Below are positions 45,050-56,097 of a stretch of DNA of 64,000 nucleotides, one piece after another. The notes beneath the pieces are model-generated. The model was not told where the DNA came from and made no database searches. It worked only from the letters and a program-made list of their open reading frames with translations. The stretch is from Clitopilus passeckerianus. Lineage: Eukaryota; Basidiomycota; Agaricomycetes; Agaricales; Entolomataceae. A program made the position numbers and the translations under genes. Where the stretch lies: contig CALYLX010000074.1 of NCBI GenBank assembly GCA_944990035.1, positions 297,503 to 361,502 on the forward strand, written 5' to 3'. Within the stretch, counting starts at the first letter, position 1, and each line of letters begins with the position of its first letter.

Positions 45050-47820
45050 TCATCTCCTCCCCGCCCCACCAACACCAGTGCTTCCAAGCAGTCCTCTAAG
45101 CAACCACCATCCTTTCCCAGCACCGGCCTTGCCAGCCTTCGAAGTGAATAGCATGCTCCTGAGTACAAGAACAACAGCACAAACACCCACTCCCAGCAAG
45201 AAGCGTGTGTATGCCTTGCAGACGGTTGCTGGGGTACGAAGGGTAGGAACAGCTGCCGCCGATGAGGAACCCTCATTCTTTCCGGATGAAGATGTGCGTG
45301 CAGATGTCGAGTTTGCAGCTGAAGGATCTTCCATGCCGAAAATGGTTGCGAATTGAGCATACATCCTCGACGTGAGGTCGTTGCCAGCAGCAGCTTCTTT
45401 CTCCTTCCTAAGTTGTTCCTTCTCCCTTTCTTCATCCTCCATAGCAGCAATTTTGGCTTCGACATCGGCCAACCGCTTCCTCATCTCATCTGCCAGCATC
45501 CTTGTCTCGTCAACGCGTTTCTTAACCGTATGGTAGGTGGTGTCGAGAGTGGCTTTAGCCTTGCACTTTTCCTGCTCGTCTTCCGTCTGAGCGGAGTGCT
45601 CGACGAGAACATAGTCCTCACTCTGAGAAAGGCGAGAGGCTCGGGGTTCACTGGGTGGAGGGGTGGGCAAGGAAGATCTAGACAGGTCCGCTTCGCTTGA
45701 TTTGGTCTGTTGTTCCTCTTGTTCCTCGGGGACTGTAGCAGGTGCAGCTACAACTGTGGGAGCTGGAGCTGCGGTCGTGGTTGGCGGGACCCTCTTTACC
45801 GTCTCCACTCTTGCCTTCCCATCTCCAACATCATTGAACCAAGCGTCAACACCTCTCCTCCCGGCCCCTGCGCACCCTTGCCCTCCTCTCTGGCAAGCAG
45901 CTCTTCCATCGTCAACTCTTCGTCTTCCGCATCTGCAGCTGACCTAAAGGTTTTTGCCACAGATGGCGAAGACCCGGGCGAGATTCGTGGATTGCTGTAG
46001 ATATCCTCGACTGCAGAGAACAAGCTCGAGGCGGAGGTATAGCTCCCTTCAACCCTTCTAATCGATCTCGGCTTGCTCCTTCTCGAGGTGACATTTGCGT
46101 TGATCTCCTCCTCGCCCTTCTTCTTCCCGTCTGATTTGCCGATGCTTCCCCTCTTCGTTGGGGTGTTCGCGTCCATGATAACAAGGTGAGAGGCAGTGGG
46201 AGGAACGCCCTTGAGGGTCTCCAAAGTGTCCATCGAGCCAAATCCAGTGGCGGAAGCAGCTTTATCCTTCTTGTTGTCTGACTCCAACAGGTCCAACAAC
46301 TGATCCATGGTCATCTCGGTATGTGCTCCATCATGGTCCTTCACACCAAACGGATCTTCATCGTCCTCTGGCGACAACGGCGGGGGTGCACTTCGCAACG
46401 ACGCATGGAGAGGAGTCTCCGGCAGTGGTCGCCTGGGCGGGCTCTTCGACGGCGAGCCTGGCCCTATCGCTCTAACCGGGTTTGGTGAGAGCCCAGAGGT
46501 CGTGGTAGCAGCACCGCCACCGAAGTCGAAAGACGATGCAGGAACACTGGCGGAAGAGCTTCCAGTATGACTCGGTTTAACGGTTTCCATGTATGGTCCA
46601 GGTGGTGGTGAAGGAAGTGGTCGTCCACCCGCAGCAGCCATCGCACTCGGGTAATAGAACGGGTCTCCACCGTTGACATTCTCCCTGTCACCTTCGTAAT
46701 CACCATTCTCGCTGCCACTGGCACTTGATCGGGACCTTGATCTGGCGTGTCCCAGGGATCCGGTGGAGTTGCGGTGTGGGTGCGCGTAGACTTCGTCAAT
46801 GCGTTTGCCTTCCTCTAGGGATGAGATGATCCCCTGCACGCGGGAATCGGCACGGTGTTGTTTGGGACGGTATTTCTGCTTTCGCTCGCCTACGTCGCTG
46901 CCGAAACTGTCTCGTAGGGAGGATGTGGATGAGGCCGAGGATACGGAGGCGTTGTCGTCGAAGTCTTCAGGTTCTTCAACCTCGTAGGACCGGACAATGC
47001 CATCGACATCGGGGGCGGAAGAGTCCGAAGGCCATTGTCGGTTTATCCTAGAGCGTAAGCTACGCTGGCGAAGCGTGCGGGAGGCGTCGATGAGCATCTG
47101 GCGGTGTTGGTTTGAAGAAATACCATAACTGAATATAAATTAGTCAATTATGAAAAACGAGGAAGCAGAATGGCCAGAAACTCACGCATTCAAAACACCT
47201 TCATCAAGCCTCAAGAAGGCGCGACCATTAATGTCATTTTCCAAGACGAAGTTCTTCACTTCGTCACCCTCGTCATCCAGGTGGTCTGCAAGTTCCGCAG
47301 CCGACCAGGATTTGGGGTTGTCCTCGGCAGCGACGGGACCTGAACCGAAGGTAAAGCCATCACCGTTGAATGGGTTGGCCCTGATGCGCGAACGGGATGG
47401 GGTTCCCGGCGCGAATGACGGCTGGGGGAACGGTGGGCTGGAAGCCGATGACCACGACAGAGGTCTACCATCCGAGCGGGTAGCCTGCTCTGCAGAATCC
47501 AAAGTGCTTGGATGAGCAGGAGGTGCAGGCAGTGGTCTGGGGGCCTCTTCTTCCCCATTCAGGCTCCTGGAGTATTTGTGTCTCCCACTTCCAGACCTTT
47601 CCTCTACATGATTCCAAGGAGTAGAGGACTTGGTAGGAGAGGGAGATGGAGACGGGACGTAGAATGATCTGTCGTTCTTGTTCGTCACACTACCAGAACG
47701 AGTCAAGTTTCCAGTAGATGTCGTCTTAATAGCATATGGATGGGGGTTTGGCTTAATTTCTTGAGAGTGCCGGGGGTGGTAAGGCGTTGGCGACGGCGAC
47801 GGTGAAGGGTGAGTTGACAT
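45050..47820 (-). CDS. SAM-domain protein with C-terminal membrane anchor; one-base frame break
   Basis: Exon 47820-47186 joins exon 47128-45050. The N-terminal 160 residues are Ser/Pro-rich. A SAM domain then spans the intron (SWSAAELADHLDDEGDEVKNFV, ENDINGRAFLRLDEG, LNAYGISSNQHRQMLI). A long disordered region follows, with Pro-rich and acidic stretches. The C-terminus has a coiled coil (MLADEMRKRLADVEAKIAAM) and ends with one membrane helix (FLLGVGVCAVVLVL) plus a basic tail, as in tail-anchored proteins. The frame breaks at a run of four C on the plus strand (45865-45868). With one more base there, reading continues in the downstream frame as GVDAWFNDVGDGKARVETV, giving about 904 residues. 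SAM domains mediate oligomerisation; the specific role is unknown. Confidence 0.75.
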
Positions 47821-48727
47821 TGACGTTGGGTAGCTATGAAGGTCGTTGCAAAGTCGTTAAAGGTCGTGAGGAAGAAGTAAAGAGACTAGAGAGGCCACAG
47901 AGTGTCCAGTATATCGAAGCAGCAGTAAACCAAGGACTTGAATTCTGCCAACGCACAAGTTGCAATGTGCGTTTGACTTGTTCACAGCAAGACGGTGGAA
48001 GTGCCAGGCGATGTGGCTGTGTCAGGTGGTTCGATATCTGCATCGTGCCCTTCCGGCTTTGATCGGCCCGCCTCGTGCTGATCAGAAATTGATGAGATCA
48101 GCGAATCTAATCTTATCGCCTTCCTCAACACTAGAGGTCTGCCACTGGCAGCCACGAATAAAAGGAATCACTCACAGAGGACATTACAGCCGTGAAATGC
48201 TTAAATAGCATCCTGGAAAGACTCAACTTACTGAACTACTGGCTATGTGCCTCGAAGAGGAGAGGTTATCGATGTTGGAGAGTGATTGAAATTTCTGGAA
48301 CTTCCAATTCATCTACGTATTCCCAGTCGCGATCTGATGTGCGTTTCGTTGGATTGTCGGTGCCTCTGGAATGTCGTTCTAATTCTCGTTATGCTTTGTA
48401 TCAAGCTATATGCGTAGATTTTACCCGTTACTCTGGATGGCCTCAGACTAGGCAGTGGTACGACGGCCTAAATTCCAGAAGTACAGGCCCATTTCGTTGG
48501 TCATTGTTCCTCTAGCAACCTCGGTGCGGCCACACATGTGCGGGTGGATTAATCAGTCTACCACGAGTTTTCATTCATTTTGCTCAGTCAGCTCGCAGAT
48601 CCTACTCTGGGGCATCAATTTGAATATCATCAGTTCAAATCCGCAGTCGAAGGCTGGAAAGTACACATATAAATCATGATCACCAAAGGCAGAGAGGGCC
48701 AGGGAAGATTCCTCCAACACCGAAGCT
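47821..48727. other. Divergent intergenic region between SAM-domain gene and GST
   Basis: About 0.9 kb without supported genes. TATAAA-like bases occur near 48668, about 60 bases before the GST start, and may serve the GST promoter. Confidence 0.4.
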
Positions 48728-49554
48728 ATGCCCAACACCGATCCGATTATTTTCTACGATATTCCTGCTAATACCGAATACATTCCGAGCAAGGCTTGGT
48801 CTCCGAATCCATGGAAAGCTCGGTGAAGCTCTGCCTAATTTTTCTTGACGGCCGGTTATGTTGAATCCTTGTCTATAGCTTCTTTCTGAACTACAAAGGG
48901 ATACCATACAAGACTGAATGGGTCGAATACCCCGATATTGAGGGAACTTTCAAGAAACTGGAAATCCCCCCATCCTCTATAAGGCCTGATGGATCAGGAT
49001 ACTATAGTTGCCCTGCCATCGTCGATCCCTCAACGGGAGCTCGAGTCGCCGAGTCCGCTCAGATCGCTGAGTACCTCGATAAACAGTATCCTGCCACACC
49101 CAAGCTCTTCCCCGATGGGACCCATACTTTACAACACGCGTTTTACAGCGTCTTCGAGGACAAGATGTTTGCACTGTTCCCGCTGTGCATCCCGAAGAGT
49201 ATCGATAAAATGAACCCCGCAAGTCAGCCATACCTACATCAAACGAGGGAGAAGTTCTTCGGAAAGACAATGAAGGAGTTATACCCCGTTGGCGAGGCTC
49301 GCGTTCAGGTGTGGGCGAAGGTTAAGGCAGCGTTCGATGCTGTTGATACGTGGTATGAGAAGGGTAAAGGTGATGGGCCCTACCTTCTGGGAAAGGAGCC
49401 TGGGTTTGCCGATTTTGTGGTTGCAGCTTGGGTTATATCAATCAAGTTTGTGTTCGGGGAAGTTAGCATGGAGTGGCAGGATGTCCGGAGCTGGCACGAT
49501 GGCAGATGGAGTTCTATTCTTGATGGCTTCCAGGAGTATCAGAGGGTACATTAA
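48728..49554 (+). CDS. Glutathione S-transferase, fungal etherase-related (LigE-like) class
   Basis: Exons 48728-48822 and 48879-49554 give 256 residues. The N-terminal thioredoxin-like domain starts PIIFYDIP and contains WSPNPWKARFFLNYKG, in which a Ser near the helix start is the probable catalytic residue. IPYKTEWVEYPDIE follows, then the CPAIVDPSTGARVAESAQIA loop, where the E-S pair binds the gamma-glutamyl part of glutathione. The C-terminal domain is all helical, with YLLGKEPGFADFVVAAWVI. Wood-degrading basidiomycetes have many such GTE/FuA-type enzymes, thought to act on lignin- or wood-derived aromatics. The substrate here is not known. The intron donor GTGAAG (48823) and acceptor CTATAG keep phase. 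Confidence 0.88.
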
Positions 49555-50254
49555 CTGATGACATGTAACGACCAAGTAAATAATTGCTCTCAGATAGTTT
49601 TCATCATCTTTGATACCTGAACTAAAGCAATAGAATTACATATGATCGGCCCAGTGGGGACGGTTTCATCAGTATTGGCAATCGCGGCATCGTTCTACCT
49701 TCTCAAGTATAGGCGGAGTCACGGTCTGGGGGGTGGCTTCGCCTAGAACCTGACTGGGATTCTGATTACTCGCCTACTTGTGCAGCCTATCGTCTTTACT
49801 GGTTGGCCCATGCCCTGGCTTTCTTAGCAGCCTCCACAACATGAGTCTGTTCTACCTGTTTGAACAGCGAGCTACCATGGTTCTCAGTGCGCCAAGTTGA
49901 ACCCTTTCATGGTCGACAGCTTGGTCTAAAATAGGGGAGGCACGTGTCAGGGGACCACCAGTCTGGAGAATATTCTGGCCATGATCGCGATAAAAGATCT
50001 AGTATGCTGCAGATATGGAACCACAAGGTGGAAGAAGTCCGTTGAGATTGAAGAGTTGCACGCTTTTCAATACGTTTGTAGTAGTTGAGGAAGAGGATGT
50101 TGATGAAGCGTAGTGTTTTATTATCAGCGATACCAATTACAAAGGTTATGGTCATTAAAGTCGGAATGTTCTATGTTGCTCGTGATACCAACCGACTTCT
50201 CGAGAGACGGAACAGCCTGGTGGTCAACGCTGCTTACCGGCACGATGATGGCAA
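49555..50254. other. Convergent intergenic region
   Basis: About 0.7 kb between the GST and AlkB-like stop codons. It has only motif-free short frames and is presumably 3' UTR sequence. Confidence 0.4.
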
Positions 50255-51228
50255 CTAGAACACCAGTTGCCGGAACGTCAAGCTAACCCGTCCTTCCTTG
50301 ACCTTAGGTTCCCTGTTACGCCCGATTAGTCGGGTTGTCCATAGCGAGGTCAACATAGGGGCTTACTTAGGAATTTCATGCTTCCAGTTTCGTTGTGTGT
50401 CGCCTTGCATTACGACCAGCGACCCAGAAGCGAGAAGCCATCGTTTCTTGGAAACAAACTCAACGGGCGTTGGGTCGTCCTTGTCTTCGTCCGCCTTGGT
50501 GTCCTTGAAGTTAGCGGCTTTACCGCCAGCCTTTTTGCCCTTTTTGCTCTTCAGTGTATCGCGGCTCATAATGAATGTACGAGGTGCGCCCAGAGAAACC
50601 GATGCAATTACTCTATTTTGTCCATGTGAACACAATATGAGGTTGGTGGTGGGCAAGTGTACAAACCTATTCTCGAGGTTGTCCCGATGGTTGCCAATGT
50701 AAATGGTCCCATTTTCGTACATGTTCAACATGACATGGTTGAACTTGACCCCAAGCTTTTCCTCGACGCGATCTTGTATGGCACGAAGGGCAGGGGGATA
50801 GTCATAATTCAGATTCATGGCATGCCCGCTGTACTTGAGGGTCATCTTTTCATGTGTTGCGTATGCTGAGAAGCGGGTCAGGTCCGTGAGTTCTGCAATG
50901 GTTTGCAAGCGACGAACCTGCTATCTTTCTTGATTGAACAACCTCTTTTCCGTAAACTTTGAGTGTGGGGTTATACCCTGGATGAGTAAATTTAGCTCGT
51001 GTCAATCCAGAAAAACGGGGACGACATACATGTTTCTAGCTCGAGGAGTTCATCATACCATTTTGTGGCAGTCTCGGCCTCAATGAATTCGGGAACATAA
51101 AAGACCTCGGCGTCTTGCAGCTCTTTGAGTCTGTACTCGTCAAGTCCTTTGATCTTGTCGACTTCCTCCTCTGGAACTTCTACACGAGGACGCTTGAGGG
51201 GTCGAGGATTGTCGTTCTCTTCTGACAT
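50255..51228 (-). CDS. AlkB-like 2-oxoglutarate/Fe(II) dioxygenase (ALKBH2/3 type)
   Basis: Five exons on the minus strand, 51228-51030, 50977-50918, 50865-50667, 50612-50367 and 50312-50255, give 253 residues. AlkB enzymes remove methyl or etheno lesions from DNA or RNA bases using oxygen and 2-oxoglutarate. The substrate strand YNPTLKVYGKEVVQSRKIA runs over an intron into AYATHEKMTLKYSG. Iron ligands fit HxD in GNHRDN and the distal His in NWKHEIP. The C-terminal EGRVSLTFR carries the arginines expected to bind 2-oxoglutarate. The last two exon junctions were found by looking for this end, because reading through gives a stop just after HEIPK. A lysine-rich insert (KSKKGKKAGGK) sits between the Fe ligands. 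Whether it acts on DNA or RNA is undecided. Confidence 0.9.
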
Positions 51229-51483
51229 GTTGCAAAATAGGAGGAAAGATGTTATAACGAAGCTCCTGGATACGGAGATTTCTTCACATTCTCTACTTGT
51301 GTCAAGGCCGAAAATGACTCAGCCAGGGTCTTGCAGGATGGCTGCAGGAAGGAAAGCTGCAAAGTCATCACGTAAGCGGAAGGTGGAGTTTCCAAAACTC
51401 GAAGTCAAGGACCAAGAAGGACATGCTATTATACACAGAGGAACTATTGTGTTTTTACATGCAATTGATAGTACATTCGTGGT

Positions 51484-53266
51484 TCAACCCTCCTTTACGA
51501 CCTCCCTGACCGACTCAGCGAAGATCTCAGCCCCAGCCTTCAGGTCTGTTTGGCTGATGTTGAGGGGCGGAATAAACCTGACGACCTCATACACGCTCGT
51601 CGTCAGGATCAGTAGCCCCTTATCAATGCATCTCTTCGCCACGCGTGACGCTAGTGAGCTTGGGCTATTGGGCTTGACTGCAGGATCGAAGCTAGCACTG
51701 GGACCTGTTGGCGAGGTAAACTCGACTGCAACCATGAGGCCGCTTCCGCGAATGTCAAGGATATGAGGAGCAATCTCCAGATCCTTCTGAAGAGCATGGA
51801 GAGCGGAGAAGAGTTCTGCGGATCTAGAGAGTGGTTAGTGACAAGTATGAGGGGACGAGGTCAATATTCACCTGGCATTCACGTTGTCAACGATTTTCTC
51901 CTCCTTGAAGGCATCCTGTACAGCAACGGCAGCAGCACACGAGACGGCATTCCCGGCATATGTTCCTCCCTGTAAGAACATCAGCAAGCGGACATGGGTC
52001 GAGACATAATGGAATCACCATGGTGCCGGGCTTGAGGTGGTCAGTCAACTCTTTGCGACTTACAACACCAGACAAAGGGAAACCATTAGCCAAGCCCTGA
52101 AAACACGTCAATTCTTGCAGGAACTGTGAAGGGATAGACATTGCTTACCTTGGCGATTACCAGAATATCCGGTTTGACACCACTGTACTCAATGTTGAAA
52201 TATTTGCCAGTTCGGGCGAATCCACTCTGAACTTCATCAACGATCAAGAGAATGCCATGCTTGTCGCAGATGGCTCTGAGTCCTTGAAGGTACTCGGGAG
52301 GTGCTTGAACGTATCCTCCTTCGCCGAGAAGGGGTTCGATCAGAATAGCGGCAGTGTCTTTAGCAGCGGTTTGCTGGGTGAGCAAGAGCTCCAACTGGTA
52401 TAGGGATTTTGCAACAACTTCCGATGTTGAGGTCGAGGGTAGTACGCCATGTTGGTGCCAGTATGGGTACGGGGTAACGAATACGCCAGGCTAAAATGAT
52501 ATTAAGTACAAGTGCTGGCTCTGTGGTAAAGGGTCAACATACCATTACGGGGAACACCCTTCGGAATAAATAGTCTTGCTTCTGGTGACAGCCATGGCAC
52601 CAAATGTTCGACCATGATAACCGCCTGTCCGTTTACCCTTCAATACGTGGGGTCGCATAGGTGCGGGAATATCTCACCTTGCATGGCTATAATGTGTTGC
52701 CTGCCTGTCGCTACTCTGGCGAGCTTCATGGCTGCTTCAACAGCTTCAGATCCAGAGTTCCAGAAGAAGAATGAATCCAAGGAAGAGTGAGGCATGACGG
52801 GGATTAGTCTCTCAATGAGCTGGAGGTAAGGTTTGTGGAAGCCAATGCTGCACTATAAATCACGGAAGTGTCAATAGCGCTCAACATTCCATGTGAAGTA
52901 GAACCGACCTGGGCATGGACAAGGTTCAAGCATTGCTCAGCAGCGGCCTGACTGACTTTGGGGTGGCAGTGACCTACAAATGGATGAGTTTTACAAGACT
53001 TCCTATGTTGGTTCAACAATGGTACTAACCTAAGCCAGTGACGCCAATTCCACTGGTGAAGTCAAGCATCTTACGGCCATCATCGTACTGGATCCAAGAG
53101 CCTTCTCCTTTCGCCATATATCCGCTGGTAATTCGCCCGAGCCCATTGGTGACGTGCTTGCCATAGCTAAGAAGGTCTTTGCCTGTGGCATAACTCCTTA
53201 CCCCGCAACCCGTGCTGTTTAAACGGGATTGAAGAATGTTGTTCCGCCTGAAGCCTTCGTAAGCAT
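51484..53266 (-). CDS. 4-aminobutyrate aminotransferase (class III, PLP), probably mitochondrial; two one-base frame breaks
   Basis: Eight exons on the minus strand: 53266-53030, 52973-52909, 52852-52678, 52624-52543, 52490-52149, 52096-52019, 51969-51872 and 51823-51484. Class III blocks are clear: FTSGIGVTGLGH, SGSEAVEAAMKLAR, GYHGRTFGAM, IVDEVQSGFARTGK, the PLP lysine in ILVIAKGLANG, and GGTYAGNAVSCAA. The N-terminal Arg/Ser-rich stretch (QSRLNSTGCGVRSYATG) looks like a mitochondrial targeting peptide. Exon phases are consistent only if one base is missing from exon 1 (near a TT at about 53249-53251) and one from exon 4 (CCC on the plus strand at 52557-52559). With both, the protein is about 472 residues, normal for the family. 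GABA is the likely amino donor; ornithine or others are possible. Confidence 0.88.
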
Positions 53267-53732
53267 ATTGTGGACTTTTCTAAGCACTGAAAGACTCACA
53301 AGGAGCCAGATGCCGCCCGAAAGATTACAGGCATCCTCGACGTCTGCCTGGTGGTGGTTGTCGGTAAAGACGGTTGAAGCCTGGAGCGGAACCCATGATT
53401 CCGTCTGCAGGCAGGTTGTGAGAAAGATGATCGAATGAGTCACGGGCTTTGGTCTATTTTGGGAAGCCGAAGCTGTTAGCGGACTATGAACTTGAATTCA
53501 CACCCAGATTCCTCCATGCTTGGGATCTCAGATTAGAAAAGAGTTGGGATTACACAAATAACGCATATGTTTGCAAAAACAAAAGAATATGATGATTTAA
53601 GACTGCGCGGGAATCCGGTCCAGAGAGCGCTTATACAGAGAATTGTGGCGCTAAGGAATGAGCAAAAAATGACGACAAGGACTTTGGCACTTCAACAACA
53701 TCCCGGTGAAAATCTGCCGAATATCCACATCT

Positions 53733-53975
53733 CTAGTTGATGCCCTTAGCAGCGAGCGAGGCAAGAGCTTGCCGTGCTGCCTCCTCCCTGGCATCCCCTT
53801 GGATGCGGCTCCTTCGGCTTTGCCGCGTTCTTCATCGTTAACTGTTGCCGTTGAATCAGAAGGAAGCCGTACATTACGAGGGCAAACATACCGTATACAG
53901 TTGCCTTCCATAAGGGAGCGTTCTCCGGACCAGAATATGAGTCCTCGTAGTGAACGTTGAGACCTCGACGGGTAG
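53733..53975 (-). CDS. Small single-span membrane protein, last exon; one-base frame break
   Basis: An exon starting at 53975 after a CTAG acceptor reads ATRRGLNVHYEDSYSGPENA, then a membrane helix KATVYGMFALVMYGFLLIQ and a charged segment TMKNAAKPKEPHPR. At a run of four C (plus strand 53795-53798) the frame breaks. One base fewer continues into DAREEAARQALASLAAKGIN and TAG at 53733-53735. Size, single helix and amphipathic charged end resemble small subunits of mitochondrial inner-membrane complexes, but I cannot name the protein. The 5' exon was not found; an ATG near 54075 followed by a GTACTT donor is a weak candidate. Confidence 0.6.
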
Positions 53976-56097
53976 CTAGATTATTTAAATCTGTTCGATA
54001 GTCTGGTGAAAAGTGAAAAGGTGAGCAAAAGACGATCCATGGTCACGGTAGAGTGTTAGAAAGTACGGACGAGGCATGTGGAATCGTTCAGTAGGGTTCT
54101 AAATCGATCGGAGGTATAGAGGTCGTCCCTTTTCCTAAACTTCTACTTATATTGCAGGCCTACCGGATTACCAAAACCTTGTCCTCGACTTCTATTTTCA
54201 CATCCTAGCGGCAGAGGAGTCACCGAGAGGACTATTCACTACAACAACTGAGCTATGTCCCGTCAAAATGGGGTGGTCATTTCAGAAACGGTTTAGCCTT
54301 AGGCAGAACGGACACTGAAAAGGACGTTAGCGCCAGCGAATTCGACGGATATCTGGAAATGGCGACGGCGTTCTCACCAGGAAGTGGCAGGCCATCCAGA
54401 AATTGTCTCAAGATCGGTGTCCTCTCCCGGACCGGTAACGCAGACGATCGATTGTCCAACGGGACTTCAGGAACTCACGGCAACAGGATGATGCTAGGCC
54501 AGTCGCAGCAGAATAAGTGCCGAAAGTATACATCCACTTTATGACGAAATCTACTCCAGAACGCATTTGATGGACTTGAGTACGCTTTGGTGGGAAAAGT
54601 ATGCGTGAGTCATGGGTCAATTATGATTCGACCGGCTCACCCAGGAGGCTGCGAAATAATCATTGAACTCAGTGTCAATCTACTTCACAGTTCCTCGAGC
54701 TGACAGACGGAATTTAGCATCCCCACTAGGTCCATAAGCCCTAGAGAAGGACAGAGCTATTGAACAGACTCCAGCTGCGGGAGGTCCAACGCCTGGACTA
54801 GCCAGTGGCCCGAAATCTGAACGTGGCCAGATCCGTTCAGTCAATCGATGGAGATATTCCGTACGTTCCTCCGTTCCTACCGCCATAATTGCAGCAAACC
54901 CAGCTTTGGATCCCTGAGAGCTCAGGGTTCTCAACACTTGGTATGATGCCGACAGTAATATTTTTAGGCATTAGACTACCCAATTCTCACCTTAGCCACG
55001 AGCGTTTGATCCAATGTATTGAACCATCCCGACGAAAAGAGTCATTATGTGCTCTTTAATCGCTTAAGATACAGCCGGTCGCCGAGGTTGAAGGAAAATG
55101 GACACTGTTTCGGGTCAATTCCAACAGCAACGGTTGAGCGGCGACAGAGTGTTTTGATAAGAGCAGAGTGAGAGCCAAACTACGGCTCATGTATCATGTC
55201 CCAGTTGCCATGTCAGTCAGTCTAAATGCCCTCCAGGGTTGGCGAGCGCTTCTAGTTCCCGAAGCGCACAGTCTCTGGGAGACAAGAGACCCTCAATGTC
55301 ATCATTTACGGGTTGCATAGATCATTAAGAGGTTCAATAGCTTGATCGGGATGAGAAGCGCCTATAGTCTATCGATTGGCGCCTACATGTCACCACAAGG
55401 ATTGAGGTGAGTCACCGAACGTCATTCCTGAGGACAGGGTGTCTGGGCCGCAGCCGTGAGCTCTAGACCAAAGATAACCAGGCTCTAAGATCAGGCCTTG
55501 TCGAGTTAGGGTCCCGACATGTATGAGTATTGTGCTGGGAAGTAACGTGTCGCGGAGAACAGCAAGCAGAAAGCCTTTGTTCTCAACCCTACTTACTCCA
55601 AGCCATCACCAGATAGGAATGGAAAGTCGCCATTCCGGTCAAATCCTGAGCGGGTTGCATGCCTGTCCTTCCAGTCCTTTGTGAAGCCGGACGCGGATTA
55701 GTACGGCTGGAGCCTGGAGGAAACCATAAGCGGCTGATTACTGTTATCTCCGTTCGCGAAGTTGTTTGCCTCAGGCTGCGCTGGTTGTCTGGGGAATGTC
55801 CGGGCCCTCAAACCTGTTAACGTTCTGGCTTAGACATTAAACTTGGCATGGATCTTGAAGGCCCTAAAACAATGGATACGGCTCGTACGTGAGGAGGGTA
55901 AAGCCGCTGAGCATACGGGAATGAGGATCAAGACGCCTTATCTAAATCGGCAGCTGAAAGGCTAGTAACGGTGACTTGAGAAGCCTTGTGAACATTCTCC
56001 CTATTTGACTTCCAGCGCAAGCTGTAGCCATTTTCTACGCTGCATACATACATCCCTGAAAGATGCCCATCCGTATTGGAGTCCTTCCATGTATTGT
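53976..56097. other. Gene-poor region
   Basis: About 2.1 kb with only short frames in all phases. A tRNA-like A-box string exists near 54235 on the minus strand but lacks a partner B box. Otherwise nothing was recognised. Confidence 0.4.

Noticed and set aside
45796..45808. Programmed ribosomal frameshift as explanation for the SAM-domain gene
   Set aside because: There is no slippery heptamer plus pseudoknot, and similar breaks in unrelated genes point to single-base indels instead.
50367..50400. Apparent early stop after HEIPK in the AlkB-like gene
   Set aside because: A GTAAGC donor and AACAG acceptor connect to a final exon with the conserved GRVSLTFR end.
54190..54265. tRNA-like string GGGACATAGCTCAGTTG on the minus strand
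   Set aside because: The A-box match is good, but no B box, D-stem partner or matching 3' acceptor stem was found within a normal distance.
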